The notes: generated from the sequence alone by a model not told the origin. A DNA stretch of 34,043 nucleotides from an uncultured Alphaproteobacteria bacterium (GCA_934248075.1 CAKQKH010000013.1:1-34043), one strand, 5' to 3'; positions 7,576 to 16,336 are shown, counted from the first letter of the stretch. Translations and numbers: made by a program.

Positions 7576-7603
7576 TTGAAAATTTTTACAATAATGTTAT
7601 ATC
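7576..7603 (+). promoter_or_regulatory. Candidate sigma-70-type promoter
   Basis: TTGAAA (7576-7581), a 16-base spacer and TATATC (7598-7603) lie about 50 bases before the ATG at 7654. The reading frame is open further upstream from a TTG at 7576, but that would sit in the -35 box, which supports the downstream start. Confidence 0.35.
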
Positions 7604-7653
7604 TGAAACACAATTCTAATAATGTATATATAATTTTATTAATCATTCTTTTT

Positions 7654-8463
7654 ATGGCAAAAAATCCAAAATTAACCATGGAGCAAAATCGACTGCTTCA
7701 AGGAATGGATCTTCAGCAAAAGCTAAATCAGCTGAGGTCTTGGTTCAAAAGCAAACAGATCGACCAAAAAGCTTTTGAGTACTACTCCAACAAATGGATA
7801 GACAAAGAAAGCAAAAAAATCTGCGGCAACAAACCGTTGACCAGAACCGCAAAGGAAAATTTTGTTCGACCGAAACAAACTTATTACGAGGCGCAGATTC
7901 AGATGTTGATTGACAGGTTGCGTGGCAATCTCAACAACTACATCGCCAATCGCTCCGCCGATGAAATTCAGTTAACCGCCTACGATTACGGCAAGTTTGA
8001 GGAATATGTGCAGAAATTTTACAGCATGTATCCAGCCAAAATCGGACGCCTTTTAACCGTCGGCCTGCGCTATCCGGACAAAAGCAAAAGAATCAACGAT
8101 TTTTGCTGCAACTGGATCAGTAAGTCAATCTACGAAATTGGCCGAGATTACTACACAGATTCTCATTTTTGGGGATTGATGTGGGAAGACGGCAACTTTG
8201 TACCGATGGACGCAATCCGGCTAATGCTGAAAATCGAGAATGGCAAATATGTCATCAACTCTCGATTTGAGAAAGCGCTCATCAAGACGCTCATTCCCTA
8301 CATCACATCTCAGCGTGATAAAGAGATCGAACGTCTCAAGTGGGCGCAAACACGAGATGACTGCAATGAAGATCGGCAGATACCTCGCAAGCTCAGAAGA
8401 TTAAGCGCCTTCAACACATTGTTGAAAGCCGCTGAGGAATATACCCAAAGCATATATTGGTAA
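7654..8463 (+). CDS. Hypothetical protein
   Basis: I do not recognise this 269-residue protein. It is soluble-looking, basic and mostly helical, with no signal peptide if it starts at ATG 7654. Visible patches are MEQNRLLQGMDLQQKLNQL near the start, LTAYDYGKFEEYVQKFYSMYP in the middle, an aromatic stretch DSHFWGLMWEDGNF and a Lys/Arg-rich final third. There is no Shine-Dalgarno sequence; the leader is almost pure A/T. The gene stands alone between the macA operon (divergent) and another unknown gene and ends at a strong terminator. The more upstream TTG start (7576) would add a hydrophobic YIILLIILF segment, so a membrane-anchored form cannot be fully excluded. Confidence 0.7.
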   Translation: MAKNPKLTMEQNRLLQGMDLQQKLNQLRSWFKSKQIDQKAFEYYSNKWIDKESKKICGNKPLTRTAKENFVRPKQTYYEAQIQMLIDRLRGNLNNYIANRSADEIQLTAYDYGKFEEYVQKFYSMYPAKIGRLLTVGLRYPDKSKRINDFCCNWISKSIYEIGRDYYTDSHFWGLMWEDGNFVPMDAIRLMLKIENGKYVINSRFEKALIKTLIPYITSQRDKEIERLKWAQTRDDCNEDRQIPRKLRRLSAFNTLLKAAEEYTQSIYW

Positions 8464-8486
8464 TTCCAAACTTCACTCTCATTTTT

Positions 8487-8522
8487 CCCTCCACGCCGTG
8501 ATGGTCTGGAGGGATTTTTTTA
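8487..8522 (+). terminator. Rho-independent terminator
   Basis: CCCTCCA pairs with TGGAGGG across a 13-base loop, followed by a run of T from 8515. It lies 24 bases after the stop of the gene at 7654-8463. Confidence 0.85.
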
Positions 8523-8622
8523 TTTTTTATGATTTTAGACAAAAAAATCTTGTCATCAACGACAAAATATAGTAACATCAACATTTGTAAAACGAATTAT
8601 TAATTTAAATAAAATAAATATT

Positions 8623-9570
8623 ATGAAAAAATTAAGTGTTGAAGAGAAGAAAATTCTCGCCGCGGCTCAGCCGGTCACTCGTAAGTTCTTTTTCAACAAA
8701 CTGCAAAATGGCAGCGAGCTGACACCGGATTTTGTCAAGCAATTTGAAGAAATCAATTCTGCAGAAAACGATTTGTATCAGAAATGGCATAAAAAATGCC
8801 TCTCCGATATGAAACGGGTCAAACTCCACCTGACCATTAGCAACTTGTTTGAACAAGTAGCCGACCCGGAAGTTAACGTCAAACAGGCTCTGGCCATTGC
8901 CAAACGCGCACTGCTTTCCAAAGACTATGAAAGCAAGCGCAAGCAGGTTGAAAAGATGGTTGACCTGATTCAAGCGCTGGCAGAAAGAGAAAATAAATTC
9001 TACTACTTGGCAAATGAGCGTCTGGAGTCCAATCCCAGTGCTATCACCATTGCCTTGCTGGGGAATGAAATTGGCACTTTGGGCGCTATTGACAGTGAGG
9101 ATTTGCTCTACCTCAAGCAGAGCATCAAACATGTGAACTGCCGCCGCGCTCTCAAGGCTCCGGTTAGCGTCCATGAGCTGTATCAAGCCTTAGAGCCGAG
9201 GTTCGCTTACATGGATAAAATCTACGACCAACAGATAAAAATAGTCGTGGATTCCTGTAACAACGACGGCGCCATTCCGGAGGATATCAAAGATGTAATC
9301 TTTGAGTTTATTCGAGAAAGTGCCAAGGTTGTCGGACGAATGGAGGCTAAATTCGTCGCTTGTTTGTTCAAAAACTGGCAAGTCAGCAACAAGGCTTTCA
9401 AGCTTTTCTGTGAGCTTGAAGATATCATCAAGTCCAATGGCATCAACTATATGATTGCTTGTATGTGCGAGCGTATCATTGAAAGGCGAAGCCTGAAAGA
9501 AAAAAAGCTGACCGAATTGACAGACTCGGATCTGAACATCATTCGTTTATGTGAGATGTTCAGAAGTTAA
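8623..9570 (+). CDS. Hypothetical protein
   Basis: This is an unrecognised 315-residue protein, soluble and predicted almost entirely helical. It has no signal peptide or membrane helix. It is rich in Lys, Glu and Leu, with segments such as VKQALAIAKRALLSKDYESK and a Cys-containing end (CMCERIIERRSL). It resembles helical-repeat or scaffold-like proteins in composition only. The ATG at 8623 lacks a Shine-Dalgarno sequence; the 30 bases before it are nearly all A/T. The gene is flanked by its own upstream region and a perfect terminator hairpin, so it is probably monocistronic. A TTGTCA-N17-TAACAT promoter candidate lies 50-80 bases upstream. Confidence 0.72.
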   Translation: MKKLSVEEKKILAAAQPVTRKFFFNKLQNGSELTPDFVKQFEEINSAENDLYQKWHKKCLSDMKRVKLHLTISNLFEQVADPEVNVKQALAIAKRALLSKDYESKRKQVEKMVDLIQALAERENKFYYLANERLESNPSAITIALLGNEIGTLGAIDSEDLLYLKQSIKHVNCRRALKAPVSVHELYQALEPRFAYMDKIYDQQIKIVVDSCNNDGAIPEDIKDVIFEFIRESAKVVGRMEAKFVACLFKNWQVSNKAFKLFCELEDIIKSNGINYMIACMCERIIERRSLKEKKLTELTDSDLNIIRLCEMFRS

Positions 9571-9576
9571 TGCAAT

Positions 9577-9604
9577 AAACCCCGCAAATTAATTTGCGGG
9601 GTTT
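9577..9604. terminator. Bidirectional terminator between convergent genes
   Basis: A perfect 28-base palindrome (arms AAACCCCGCAAATT and AATTTGCGGGGTTT) sits between the plus-strand unknown gene and the minus-strand fmt. T-rich sequence follows on the plus strand (9605-9614). It probably ends both transcripts. Confidence 0.8.
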
Positions 9605-9619
9605 GCTGTTTTTTGGTCG

Positions 9620-10528
9620 TTATTGGCAAATTGTTCCGGCCGCAAACCGAAACCCGCGCAACAGCTCCTCGATTTTCATGGCTTTTTTGCCCTGACGCTG
9701 AATTTCAGTTACTGCCAAAGCCTTATCCGCGCAAGCAATCTTCAATCCCTCGCCCGCCAAAATCTCACCGGCACAGCCGCGCTCGTCCGCCACTTTTGCC
9801 CGCAAAATCTTAAATCTCTCGCCCTCATACTCAAAATAACACGCCGGATAAGGATTAAACGCCCTAATCTTTCGTTCCAAAACTTCTGCCGACTGACCAA
9901 AATCCAATTTAGCTTCAGCCTTGTCAATCTTGGCCGCATAGGTAACCAAACTCTCGTCTTGCGGCTCCGGCTTAATATTCGGCAAATCCGCCAAAACTTC
10001 CACAATCAGTTTGGCGCCGAGTTCGGCCATGGCGTCATGCAAACTGCCGCCGGTGGTGTTTTCATCAATCACAATTTCGCCTTTTTTATACATCGCTCCG
10101 GCGTCCAAAGCCTCCACCACCTGCATAATGGTGATTCCGCCTTTGTTATCACCGGCCTCGATTGCTCGTTGAATCGGCGCGGCGCCCCGCCACCGCGGCA
10201 ACAGAGAACCATGCACATTCAAACAACCCAAAGGAAAAGCCTCAATCACTCCCTTGGGCAAAATCAGCCCGTAGGCCGCCACCACCGAAATATCCGCTTT
10301 CAGCGCCGCAAATTTTTCTTGTTCTTCAGCCGAACGCAGGCTTTTGGGAGTGCGCACCTCTATTCCCCTCTCCTCTGCAAAAATCTGCACCGGAGATTTG
10401 AGCAGTTTTTGCCCGCGACCGGCCTCTTTGGGCGCTTGGCAATATACGCATACAACCTCGTGATTCTCGCACAAAGCTTTCAATGTCGGCAAGGCAAAAT
10501 CCGGCGTTCCCATAAATACAATTTTCAT
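9620..10528 (-). CDS. fmt: Methionyl-tRNA formyltransferase
   Basis: This 302-residue enzyme formylates Met on initiator tRNA using 10-formyl-tetrahydrofolate. Seen are the start MKIVFMGTPDFALPTL, the catalytic-loop region CLNVHGSLLPRWRGAAPIQRAI (about 105-126, with the Asn and His of the NxH signature), and the C-terminal OB-like domain. Length is typical. It is the last gene of the murF-nrdR-nusB-def-fmt run, 14 bases after def, and an AAGGA ribosome site overlaps that gap. Pairing of def and fmt is widespread, as the two act on the same formyl group. Confidence 0.96.
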   Translation of the reverse strand: MKIVFMGTPDFALPTLKALCENHEVVCVYCQAPKEAGRGQKLLKSPVQIFAEERGIEVRTPKSLRSAEEQEKFAALKADISVVAAYGLILPKGVIEAFPLGCLNVHGSLLPRWRGAAPIQRAIEAGDNKGGITIMQVVEALDAGAMYKKGEIVIDENTTGGSLHDAMAELGAKLIVEVLADLPNIKPEPQDESLVTYAAKIDKAEAKLDFGQSAEVLERKIRAFNPYPACYFEYEGERFKILRAKVADERGCAGEILAGEGLKIACADKALAVTEIQRQGKKAMKIEELLRGFRFAAGTICQ

Positions 10529-10542
10529 TTCGGCAAAATTCC

Positions 10543-11055
10543 TTATCTTCTTTCTTTGCGGCTTTTTTCAAGCTTTTTAACCACCATTTGGCGTTTGAGC
10601 CGGCTCAAATGATCAATATACAAAACCCCGTCCAAATGATCAATTTCATGCTGCGCCGCCACCGCCAAAAAGTCTTCGGCCAATAGCTCGCATTCCTTGC
10701 CGTCATAATCTAAATAACGGATTTTGACACTGGCCGGACGCTCCACTTCGGCTCGCATTTCCGGTAGTGACAAGCACCCTTCTTCACAAGTTTCCGTGTC
10801 TTCAGAATGCCAAATTATCTCCGGATTAACCATATACAACGGCGCCGGCTCCTCGCCCTCGTGAGCAATGTCAATCACCACCACACGCTTCGACAAACCA
10901 ATCTGCGGCGCCGCCAAACCGCAGCCGTTAGCCGCATACATGGTTTCCAACATATCATCTAACAACTCTCGCAATTGGTCATCAACCTCAGCCACTTTGT
11001 CGGCTTTTTGTTTTAACACCGGATGCGGATATTCATATATTTTCAACTTGGCCAT
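10543..11055 (-). CDS. def: Peptide deformylase
   Basis: This 170-residue metal enzyme removes the formyl group from new proteins. All three signature motifs are present: GCGLAAPQIG (about 44-53), EEGCLSLP (about 90-97, metal-binding Cys) and QHEIDHLDG (about 134-142, two metal-binding His and the catalytic Glu). Length is normal for a type 1 enzyme. The upstream gap to nusB (43 bases) has no clear terminator, so it is likely co-transcribed. The ribosome site is weak (GTGAGTG). Confidence 0.97.
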   Translation of the reverse strand: MAKLKIYEYPHPVLKQKADKVAEVDDQLRELLDDMLETMYAANGCGLAAPQIGLSKRVVVIDIAHEGEEPAPLYMVNPEIIWHSEDTETCEEGCLSLPEMRAEVERPASVKIRYLDYDGKECELLAEDFLAVAAQHEIDHLDGVLYIDHLSRLKRQMVVKKLEKSRKERR

Positions 11056-11098
11056 TTATACACTCACAATTTATTAAGCTTGCGCCATTAGACGTTTT

Positions 11099-11590
11099 TT
11101 AACGCACCTGCTTGGCAATCTGATCCAGCAAAGCATTCACCATCTTAGGCTCGCTCTTGGCAAAGAAAGCATATGCCAGATCAACATATTCCTTAACAAT
11201 AACCGCGGCATCGACATCGGTGGTGTGCGCCAATTCATAAGCCGCGCACAGCAACAAGGCGCGCAAAGTACCGTCAAACCGTTCAAAAGACCAGCCTTCC
11301 TTGAGATAATGAGCCAAAGATTTTTCCAGCTGTTCTTTTTCTTTGTGAACACCGCGAGTCAGTTCGGCAAAATAAGTTGTGTCCATCTGCTCAACTTCCA
11401 CCAGTTCTTCTTTTTCCTCATATTCGGTGCTGTCGTCTTCAATCACATAGCGCCCCACCTCACCATTGATAAAGTCCTTAATCACCTCATCTACCGACAG
11501 CTGTCCATACTCAATCATATAAGTAGCTTGCACCGCCGCCAACCGAGCGGCTGATTTCATTTTAATTTTTTCTGATATAAACTTGGCCAT
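11099..11590 (-). CDS. nusB: Transcription antitermination factor NusB
   Basis: This 163-residue all-helical protein binds boxA RNA with NusE (S10) and prevents early termination in rRNA operons. The start shows the family pattern (SAARLAAVQATYMIEYG), and the second half shows the FERFDGTLRALLLCAAYEL and VIVKEYVDLAYAFF helices. The ATG overlaps the nrdR stop by one base (TAATG) and has GGGAGAT upstream. An acidic insertion (about residues 52-64, TEYEEKEELVEVE) is an addition to the basic fold. Confidence 0.93.
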   Translation of the reverse strand: MAKFISEKIKMKSAARLAAVQATYMIEYGQLSVDEVIKDFINGEVGRYVIEDDSTEYEEKEELVEVEQMDTTYFAELTRGVHKEKEQLEKSLAHYLKEGWSFERFDGTLRALLLCAAYELAHTTDVDAAVIVKEYVDLAYAFFAKSEPKMVNALLDQIAKQVR

Positions 11591-12063
11591 TACTTATCTC
11601 CCTGCGGTTTGGCTAACCGATCAATAGTTTCAACAAAATCTTCAAAATCGCTGACTTCCTTAAAATCGCGATACACTGAGGCAAAGCGAATGTATGCCAC
11701 ATGATCCAAAGTAGAAAGCGCCTCCATAACATATTCGCCAATCTGCGTTGATGAAATTTCGGCCTCTCCTGATGCCTCCAGTCGCCGTTGGATTGAGTTT
11801 ACCACTTTTTCCACTCGCTCTGAACTAACCGGACGTTTGCGCACGGCCAAATAAATTGATCTGGCCAATTTATCGCGGTCAAACATGGCTTTTTCACCAT
11901 TTTTCTTAACCACAATCAAATCTCGCAGTTGCACCCGTTCAAAGGTTGTAAACCGCGAACCGCACTCACCGCATTCACGCCGGCGCCGAATAGCTGAGCC
12001 GTCATCAGTATCGCGTGAATCTTTAACCTGAGTGTTGTCACTGCCGCAAAATGGACATTTCAT
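11590..12063 (-). CDS. nrdR: Transcriptional repressor NrdR
   Basis: This 157-residue regulator represses ribonucleotide reductase genes. The N-terminal zinc ribbon has CPFCGS (3-8) and CGECGSRF (31-38). The ATP-cone domain follows (VVKKNGEKAMFDRDKLARSI). The ATG at 12063 puts the zinc ribbon at the very N-terminus, as in the family, and has AAGGA upstream; a TTG seven codons earlier is not needed. It starts 4 bases after the murF stop. No ribonucleotide reductase gene is in the window. Confidence 0.95.
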   Translation of the reverse strand: MKCPFCGSDNTQVKDSRDTDDGSAIRRRRECGECGSRFTTFERVQLRDLIVVKKNGEKAMFDRDKLARSIYLAVRKRPVSSERVEKVVNSIQRRLEASGEAEISSTQIGEYVMEALSTLDHVAYIRFASVYRDFKEVSDFEDFVETIDRLAKPQGDK

Positions 12064-12067
12064 GCTC

Positions 12068-13390
12068 TTATTTTCCTTTATCAATCAAAGATTCTGCAAC
12101 CTGATACAGCTTTGAAGAATATCTGGCTCCTTTTATAAGGACAATATCATTATTTTGCAAGAGGTTATTTAGCAGGAATTCATCTAACCCGTCTTTATTT
12201 TCAAAATAATGTTTTTCTTTATTGTCCGGAACTTGCGCCAACATCTCTTTCATCTCCGGACACACCCCGACCACCACGTCAACCGTGCTGGCGGCCACCA
12301 CTTTGCCGATTTCGGCGTGGCGCGCCCGAGAGGTGTCGCCCAGCTCCGCCATTTTGCCCAACACCACCACCTTGCGCCTGTTTGTCGGCTGACTGCTCAA
12401 CGTTTCAATCGCAATTTTCATCGCTTCCGGCTGTCCGGAATAACTATCGTCTATCAGAGTATATGTTCCACCTTGCGGCAGTTTCAGCTGATATTTGGCT
12501 CCCCGTCCCGGCAAAGCGCCAAACCCTGATAAATGTTCAGCCGCGGCTTTAACATCAAGCCCCAACTCTTTGATAAGAGTCAAAACACACCATGCGTTGT
12601 AATAATTGTGTTCTCCATTGTCCTGCAGTTTCAGCTCAACGTCCGGATGATCATTTTTGCCAAACCTCACCACTTTGGCGCCATTTTCCAAAGCGCGTTT
12701 CTCCAGTAACGAAGCAAAATTGGTATCCTCGTTGATAATGGCCGTTCCGCCTTGCTTTAGAGACTTAAAAATTTCCGCCTTTGCCTCGGCAATCCCCTCA
12801 AAATTCGGAAAGAATTCAATGTGCATCGGATAAACATTGGTAACTATGGCAATATCCGGCCGCACATAAGAAACCAGCTCTTCAATCTCGCCTTTGGCGC
12901 TCATTCCCATTTCAACCACGGCATAATCGGCGCTCATATCCATTCTGCACAAAGTCAGCGGCACCCCGATCTGATTGTTAAAATTGCCGCTGGTGGCATA
13001 AACTTTGCCAAACTGAGACAACGCATACTTAATTTCTTCTTTGGTTGTGGTTTTGCCGGCGCTGCCGGTCAAGCCGATTACCACTCCCTTGAACAATGAG
13101 CGATTGTAAGCACCAATTCGACCATAAGCCTTAACGGTATCAGCCACCACGATTTGCCTTTCAGCCGAAACCTCCGGCACCACATGGTCAACCAAAACCA
13201 AAGCCGCGCCTTTTTGCAGCACCTCCGCCACATAATTGTGTCCGTCGTTTTTTTCGCCGCGGATAGCCACAAACAGATCACCGTTCTTAATCGCGCGGCT
13301 GTCGCTGACAACATCGCTAATCACGGTGTCAATAACTTTTGAATCCGAACCGACGATTTCCACCAATTTTTGCGAACTTATATTTTGCAT
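12068..13390 (-). CDS. murF: UDP-MurNAc-tripeptide--D-alanyl-D-alanine ligase
   Basis: This 440-residue Mur ligase adds D-Ala-D-Ala to the peptidoglycan precursor in the cytoplasm. The N-terminal domain ends at about residue 85. The central domain has the ATP loop GLTGSAGKTTTKE (about 100-112) and NFNNQIGVPLTL (about 134-145). The C-terminal domain has LIDDSYSGQPEAMKIAIE. The ATG at 13390 follows an ideal AAGGAG; a GTG seven codons earlier lacks this. It leads the operon with nrdR, nusB, def and fmt. Its normal dcw-cluster neighbours (murE, mraY) are absent here. Confidence 0.95.
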   Translation of the reverse strand: MQNISSQKLVEIVGSDSKVIDTVISDVVSDSRAIKNGDLFVAIRGEKNDGHNYVAEVLQKGAALVLVDHVVPEVSAERQIVVADTVKAYGRIGAYNRSLFKGVVIGLTGSAGKTTTKEEIKYALSQFGKVYATSGNFNNQIGVPLTLCRMDMSADYAVVEMGMSAKGEIEELVSYVRPDIAIVTNVYPMHIEFFPNFEGIAEAKAEIFKSLKQGGTAIINEDTNFASLLEKRALENGAKVVRFGKNDHPDVELKLQDNGEHNYYNAWCVLTLIKELGLDVKAAAEHLSGFGALPGRGAKYQLKLPQGGTYTLIDDSYSGQPEAMKIAIETLSSQPTNRRKVVVLGKMAELGDTSRARHAEIGKVVAASTVDVVVGVCPEMKEMLAQVPDNKEKHYFENKDGLDEFLLNNLLQNNDIVLIKGARYSSKLYQVAESLIDKGK

Positions 13391-13530
13391 TTTGCGCTCC
13401 TTATCCACCAAACGGAAATATTATAAAGAGAAAAGATTAAGATTTCATCTAAAATTTTTAGACAAATTTTGTCTTGATTTTTTCACAAATCGGTGTTAGC
13501 CCTGATAATGTTGATTATAATTTGTATATT

Positions 13531-14253
13531 ATGAAAAAGATTATCGCTTTTGCGCTTGTTTTCGGGATGATTACAAGCTGCTATCAACCAACGGTATCAC
13601 CGATTCAGGGTTCCAAAGGGCTTTATAGCTATTCAGCCAATGTCAAAGGACAAACGCTGTATGGTGTCAAAGCTATATCACTTCAAGAATTGTCTCCGAA
13701 TGTCAAAAAAGACAAAACCGTGGTTCCGCCGCTTTATGTTAACCTATTCTACAAAAACGGCGCCATTTATGGTAACACCGTTGATGGCAAAACCACAATT
13801 TACACTTCTGACGGCAAAAAAATCTTTGGTCCAGCAGTCGGTGTTCATGTTGACAACGAATACTTCACAGTCAAGGAAGACAACATTGTCAAAGTTGTGA
13901 TTGTGCCGCTCAAAGAGCTTGTTATCGGACCCATGGCCAGAATTGAAGTCATACCGGAAGGTTTCCTTTATCAAAACGGAGGACTTTGCGGCATTCTGAA
14001 TCAATACGGTCAGGAGATTGCCAAAGGATATGAGAAAATCACACGCGTATCCGACATTGGCAACAAATCTTGGTTTTATCTGGGCAAGCCTAAGAGCTCC
14101 AACCAGTGGAAAAAGATCTCCGCTGACGGTAAGACCGTTAAGAACATCTATCCTTGGCAGACCAGTCAGATCCAAACTGATGCCAAGGGCAAAGGTGGTT
14201 TTGGTGATGAGACACTCGGCGGCATATATGTCACCAAGCCAAACAGTTACTAA
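13531..14253 (+). CDS. WG-repeat-like lipoprotein, function unknown
   Basis: This is a 240-residue predicted lipoprotein. The signal peptide is MKKIIAFALVFGMITSC with a lipobox ITSC, so the Cys at position 17 would be lipidated. The mature part has short beta repeats of the kind seen in WG-repeat proteins (LYGVKAI, GAIYGNTVDGKTTIYTSDGKKIF, GLCGILNQYGQEIAKGYEKI), which suggests a small beta-propeller or solenoid. The ATG at 13531 was chosen for the signal peptide; 19 codons of open frame before it look non-coding. No Shine-Dalgarno sequence is seen. It sits alone between the divergent murF operon and the convergent glyA. Confidence 0.8.
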   Translation: MKKIIAFALVFGMITSCYQPTVSPIQGSKGLYSYSANVKGQTLYGVKAISLQELSPNVKKDKTVVPPLYVNLFYKNGAIYGNTVDGKTTIYTSDGKKIFGPAVGVHVDNEYFTVKEDNIVKVVIVPLKELVIGPMARIEVIPEGFLYQNGGLCGILNQYGQEIAKGYEKITRVSDIGNKSWFYLGKPKSSNQWKKISADGKTVKNIYPWQTSQIQTDAKGKGGFGDETLGGIYVTKPNSY

Positions 14254-14254
14254 C

Positions 14255-14283
14255 AAAAAAACCGGTCATTGACCGGTTTTTCT
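14255..14283. terminator. Bidirectional terminator between lipoprotein and glyA
   Basis: CCGGTCA pairs with TGACCGG, flanked by A-runs on the left and T-runs on the right. Each strand therefore shows a GC stem followed by U. It begins 2 bases after the lipoprotein stop and ends 10 bases before the glyA stop. Confidence 0.88.
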
Positions 14284-14292
14284 GTTTTTTGC

Positions 14293-15546
14293 CTAATATA
14301 TCGGAAAGCGCTGACAAAGTTCTTTAACTTTTTGCGCGATTTGCGCAATCACTTCATCGGCATTTCCGGCGGCAACCGCATCTACCACATCGGCGATCCA
14401 GTTTCCAACCTGTTCAAATTCCGCTTCCTTAAAACCGCGGGTTGTTCCGGCCGGAGTTCCGATTCGGATACCCGAAGTAATTTTTGGCGGCATCGGATCA
14501 AAAGGAATCGCATTTTTATTGCAGGTAATACGAGCCTTATCTAGAGCCGTGGCAATCACATCGCCGGTCACGCCTTTGGGGCGCAAATCCACCAACAGCA
14601 AATGAGTGTCCGTGCCGCCGGAGACTAAATCCAATCCGCGTTTTTTGAGTGTTTCACCCAAAACCTTGGCGTTTTTCAACACTTGCGCCGCATATTGTTT
14701 AAACTCTGGAGTCAAATCCTCCTTAAAGCAAACCGCTTTGGCGGCAATAACGTGCATCAACGGCCCGCCCTGCGCTCCTGGGAAGATTGCAGAATTGATT
14801 TTTTTGGCCAACTCTTCATTATTGGTCAGAATCATTCCGCCGCGAGGCCCGCGCAAAGTTTTGTGCGTGGTTGTGGTAACCACATCAGCCCATTCCAACG
14901 GATTAGGATGAACGCCGCCGGCGACCAACCCCGCAAAATGCGCCATATCCACCATCAGATAGGCTCCAACCTTATCGGCAATAGCGCGAAATCTGGCAAA
15001 ATCGACTTGTCTGGGATACGCCGATCCGCCGGCAATAATTAATTTAGGATTATGCTCCAAAGCCAACTGCTCAACTTGTTCATAATCAATCAAACCGTCT
15101 TTCTGGCGTACTCCATAAGCCACCGCGTTCAACCATTTGCCGGAGATTGAGACTTTTGCCCCGTGGGTCAAATGGCCGCCGGCATCCAAACTCATACCCA
15201 AGATGGTGTCATGCGGTTGCAGCAATGCCAAATAGACTCCGGTATTGGCCTGACTACCTGAGTGCGGCTGAACATTGGCAAATTTGCAATTAAACAATTT
15301 TTTGGCTCTTTCAATCGCCAAATTTTCCACCACGTCAACAAACTCGCAACCATGATAATAGCGGCGGCCGGGATATCCTTCGGCATATTTGTTGGTCAGA
15401 ATAGATCCTTGCGCCTCCAGCACAGCGCGAGAAACAATATTTTCCGAGGCAATCAACTCTATCTGATTCTGCTGGCGCTTAAGTTCATCATCAATCGCGG
15501 CAAAGATCTCCGGATCTTCTTGTTTTAATTCCTGTTCAAAATCCAT
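14293..15546 (-). CDS. glyA: Serine hydroxymethyltransferase
   Basis: This 417-residue PLP enzyme interconverts serine and glycine and supplies one-carbon units. Family motifs are clear: ELIASENIVS, TNKYAEGYPGRRYYHGCE, GANVQPHSG-like NVQPHSGSQAN, and the PLP-lysine segment TTTTHKTLRGPRGG (about 225-238). Length is typical. The ATG at 15546 has AGGAG 7 bases upstream; a GTG directly before it is in frame but adds only one residue. It follows rpiB by 9 bases, an arrangement (rpiB-glyA-nrdR-nusB) seen in many alphaproteobacteria; here nrdR-nusB lie nearby but in a separate unit with murF. Confidence 0.97.
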   Translation of the reverse strand: MDFEQELKQEDPEIFAAIDDELKRQQNQIELIASENIVSRAVLEAQGSILTNKYAEGYPGRRYYHGCEFVDVVENLAIERAKKLFNCKFANVQPHSGSQANTGVYLALLQPHDTILGMSLDAGGHLTHGAKVSISGKWLNAVAYGVRQKDGLIDYEQVEQLALEHNPKLIIAGGSAYPRQVDFARFRAIADKVGAYLMVDMAHFAGLVAGGVHPNPLEWADVVTTTTHKTLRGPRGGMILTNNEELAKKINSAIFPGAQGGPLMHVIAAKAVCFKEDLTPEFKQYAAQVLKNAKVLGETLKKRGLDLVSGGTDTHLLLVDLRPKGVTGDVIATALDKARITCNKNAIPFDPMPPKITSGIRIGTPAGTTRGFKEAEFEQVGNWIADVVDAVAAGNADEVIAQIAQKVKELCQRFPIY

Positions 15547-15555
15547 CACAAACTC

Positions 15556-15984
15556 CTATTCGTCTAATTCATTAATTCGGCGCAAATGTCTGCCGCCTTC
15601 AAAGCTCGCGTTTAAAAATATGTCCAAATAGCGCACCACGTCTTCAAATTTTTGCATTCTGCCGCCAAACACCGCAATATTAGCATTATTATGCTCCCTA
15701 GCCAGATGCGCAACTTCTTCATTATACAGCAACGCCGCGCGGATTCCCTTCACCCGATTGGCGGCAATAGAGATTCCGATTCCCGTTCCGCAAATCAGGA
15801 TTCCGTTATCCGCCTGCCCTGACAATATTGCATCTGTCATTTTGCGCGCGATCAGCGGATAATCGCAAGATTCCTCAGTGTGGGTTCCCAAATCCTCAAG
15901 CCTAACTCCTTGTTTTGCATAGTATTCAATCAGCTTTTGCTTGAGTTCAAATCCGCCATGATCAGAGGCAATTGCAATTTTCAT
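15556..15984 (-). CDS. rpiB: Ribose-5-phosphate isomerase B
   Basis: This 142-residue RpiB/LacAB family isomerase interconverts ribose 5-phosphate and ribulose 5-phosphate. Seen are IASDHGGFELK (phosphate and substrate loop), CDYPLIA, and CGTGIGISIAANRVKGIRA with the catalytic Cys (about 66-84). The ATG at 15984 with AAAGGATGG upstream was chosen; the 14 codons of open frame before it would lengthen the protein beyond the family norm. It is co-transcribed with glyA. Confidence 0.95.
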   Translation of the reverse strand: MKIAIASDHGGFELKQKLIEYYAKQGVRLEDLGTHTEESCDYPLIARKMTDAILSGQADNGILICGTGIGISIAANRVKGIRAALLYNEEVAHLAREHNNANIAVFGGRMQKFEDVVRYLDIFLNASFEGGRHLRRINELDE

Positions 15985-16023
15985 AAACAACCATCCTTTC
16001 AATATTTCAACAACTTTTGCCAT

Positions 16024-16052
16024 CATATAACAAAGTTGTGATAAAAAAACAA
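16024..16052 (-). promoter_or_regulatory. Candidate rpiB-glyA promoter
   Basis: On the minus strand TTGTTT, a 17-base spacer and TATATG lie about 40 bases upstream of the rpiB start. It is back to back with the tRNA promoter. Confidence 0.35.
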
Positions 16053-16070
16053 ATTTTTTAAAAAAATCTA

Positions 16071-16098
16071 TTGACGTGGGAAAAAATTACTGTATATA
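16071..16098 (+). promoter_or_regulatory. tRNA operon promoter
   Basis: TTGACG (16071-16076) and TATATA (16093-16098) are separated by 16 bases. The -10 box ends 32 bases before the first tRNA base. Both boxes are close to the sigma-70 consensus. Confidence 0.7.
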
Positions 16099-16130
16099 TA
16101 GAGACACCGATTGAGAGACGGTAACCGAAC

Positions 16131-16205
16131 GGCCGGTTGGCAGAGTGGCTCATGCAGAGGACTGCAAATCCTTGTACATCGGTTCAATTCCGGTACCGGC
16201 CTCCA
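16131..16205 (+). tRNA. tRNA-Cys (GCA)
   Basis: The acceptor arms GGCCGGT and ACCGGCC pair perfectly, and the discriminator T and an encoded CCA follow. The anticodon loop CTGCAAA is closed by GAGGA/TCCTT-type pairing, giving anticodon GCA for cysteine. The T-loop GGTTCAATTCC is canonical. It is transcribed with tRNA-Asn 8 bases downstream. Confidence 0.95.
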
Positions 16206-16213
16206 AGTATTAT

Positions 16214-16288
16214 TCCGACTTAGCTCAGCGGTAGAGCAATCGGCTGTTAACCGATCGGTCATCTGTTCGAATCAGATAGTCGGAGCCA
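16214..16288 (+). tRNA. tRNA-Asn (GTT)
   Basis: Acceptor arms TCCGACT and AGTCGGA pair perfectly, with discriminator G and encoded CCA. The anticodon stem ATCGG/CCGAT closes the loop CTGTTAA, giving anticodon GTT for asparagine. The D-loop AGCTCAGCGGTAGAGC and T-loop TGTTCGAATCA are standard. Confidence 0.96.
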
Positions 16289-16292
16289 AAAT

Positions 16293-16328
16293 AAAATCCC
16301 CTGGTGAGTTTGTTCACCGGGGGATTTT
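16293..16328. terminator. Bidirectional terminator after the tRNAs
   Basis: AAAATCCCCTGGTGA pairs with TCACCGGGGGATTTT (one G-T pair) around a 6-base loop, followed by T-rich sequence. It ends the tRNA transcript on the plus strand and the small minus-strand gene at 16337-16645. Confidence 0.9.
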
Positions 16329-16336
16329 GTTTTGTA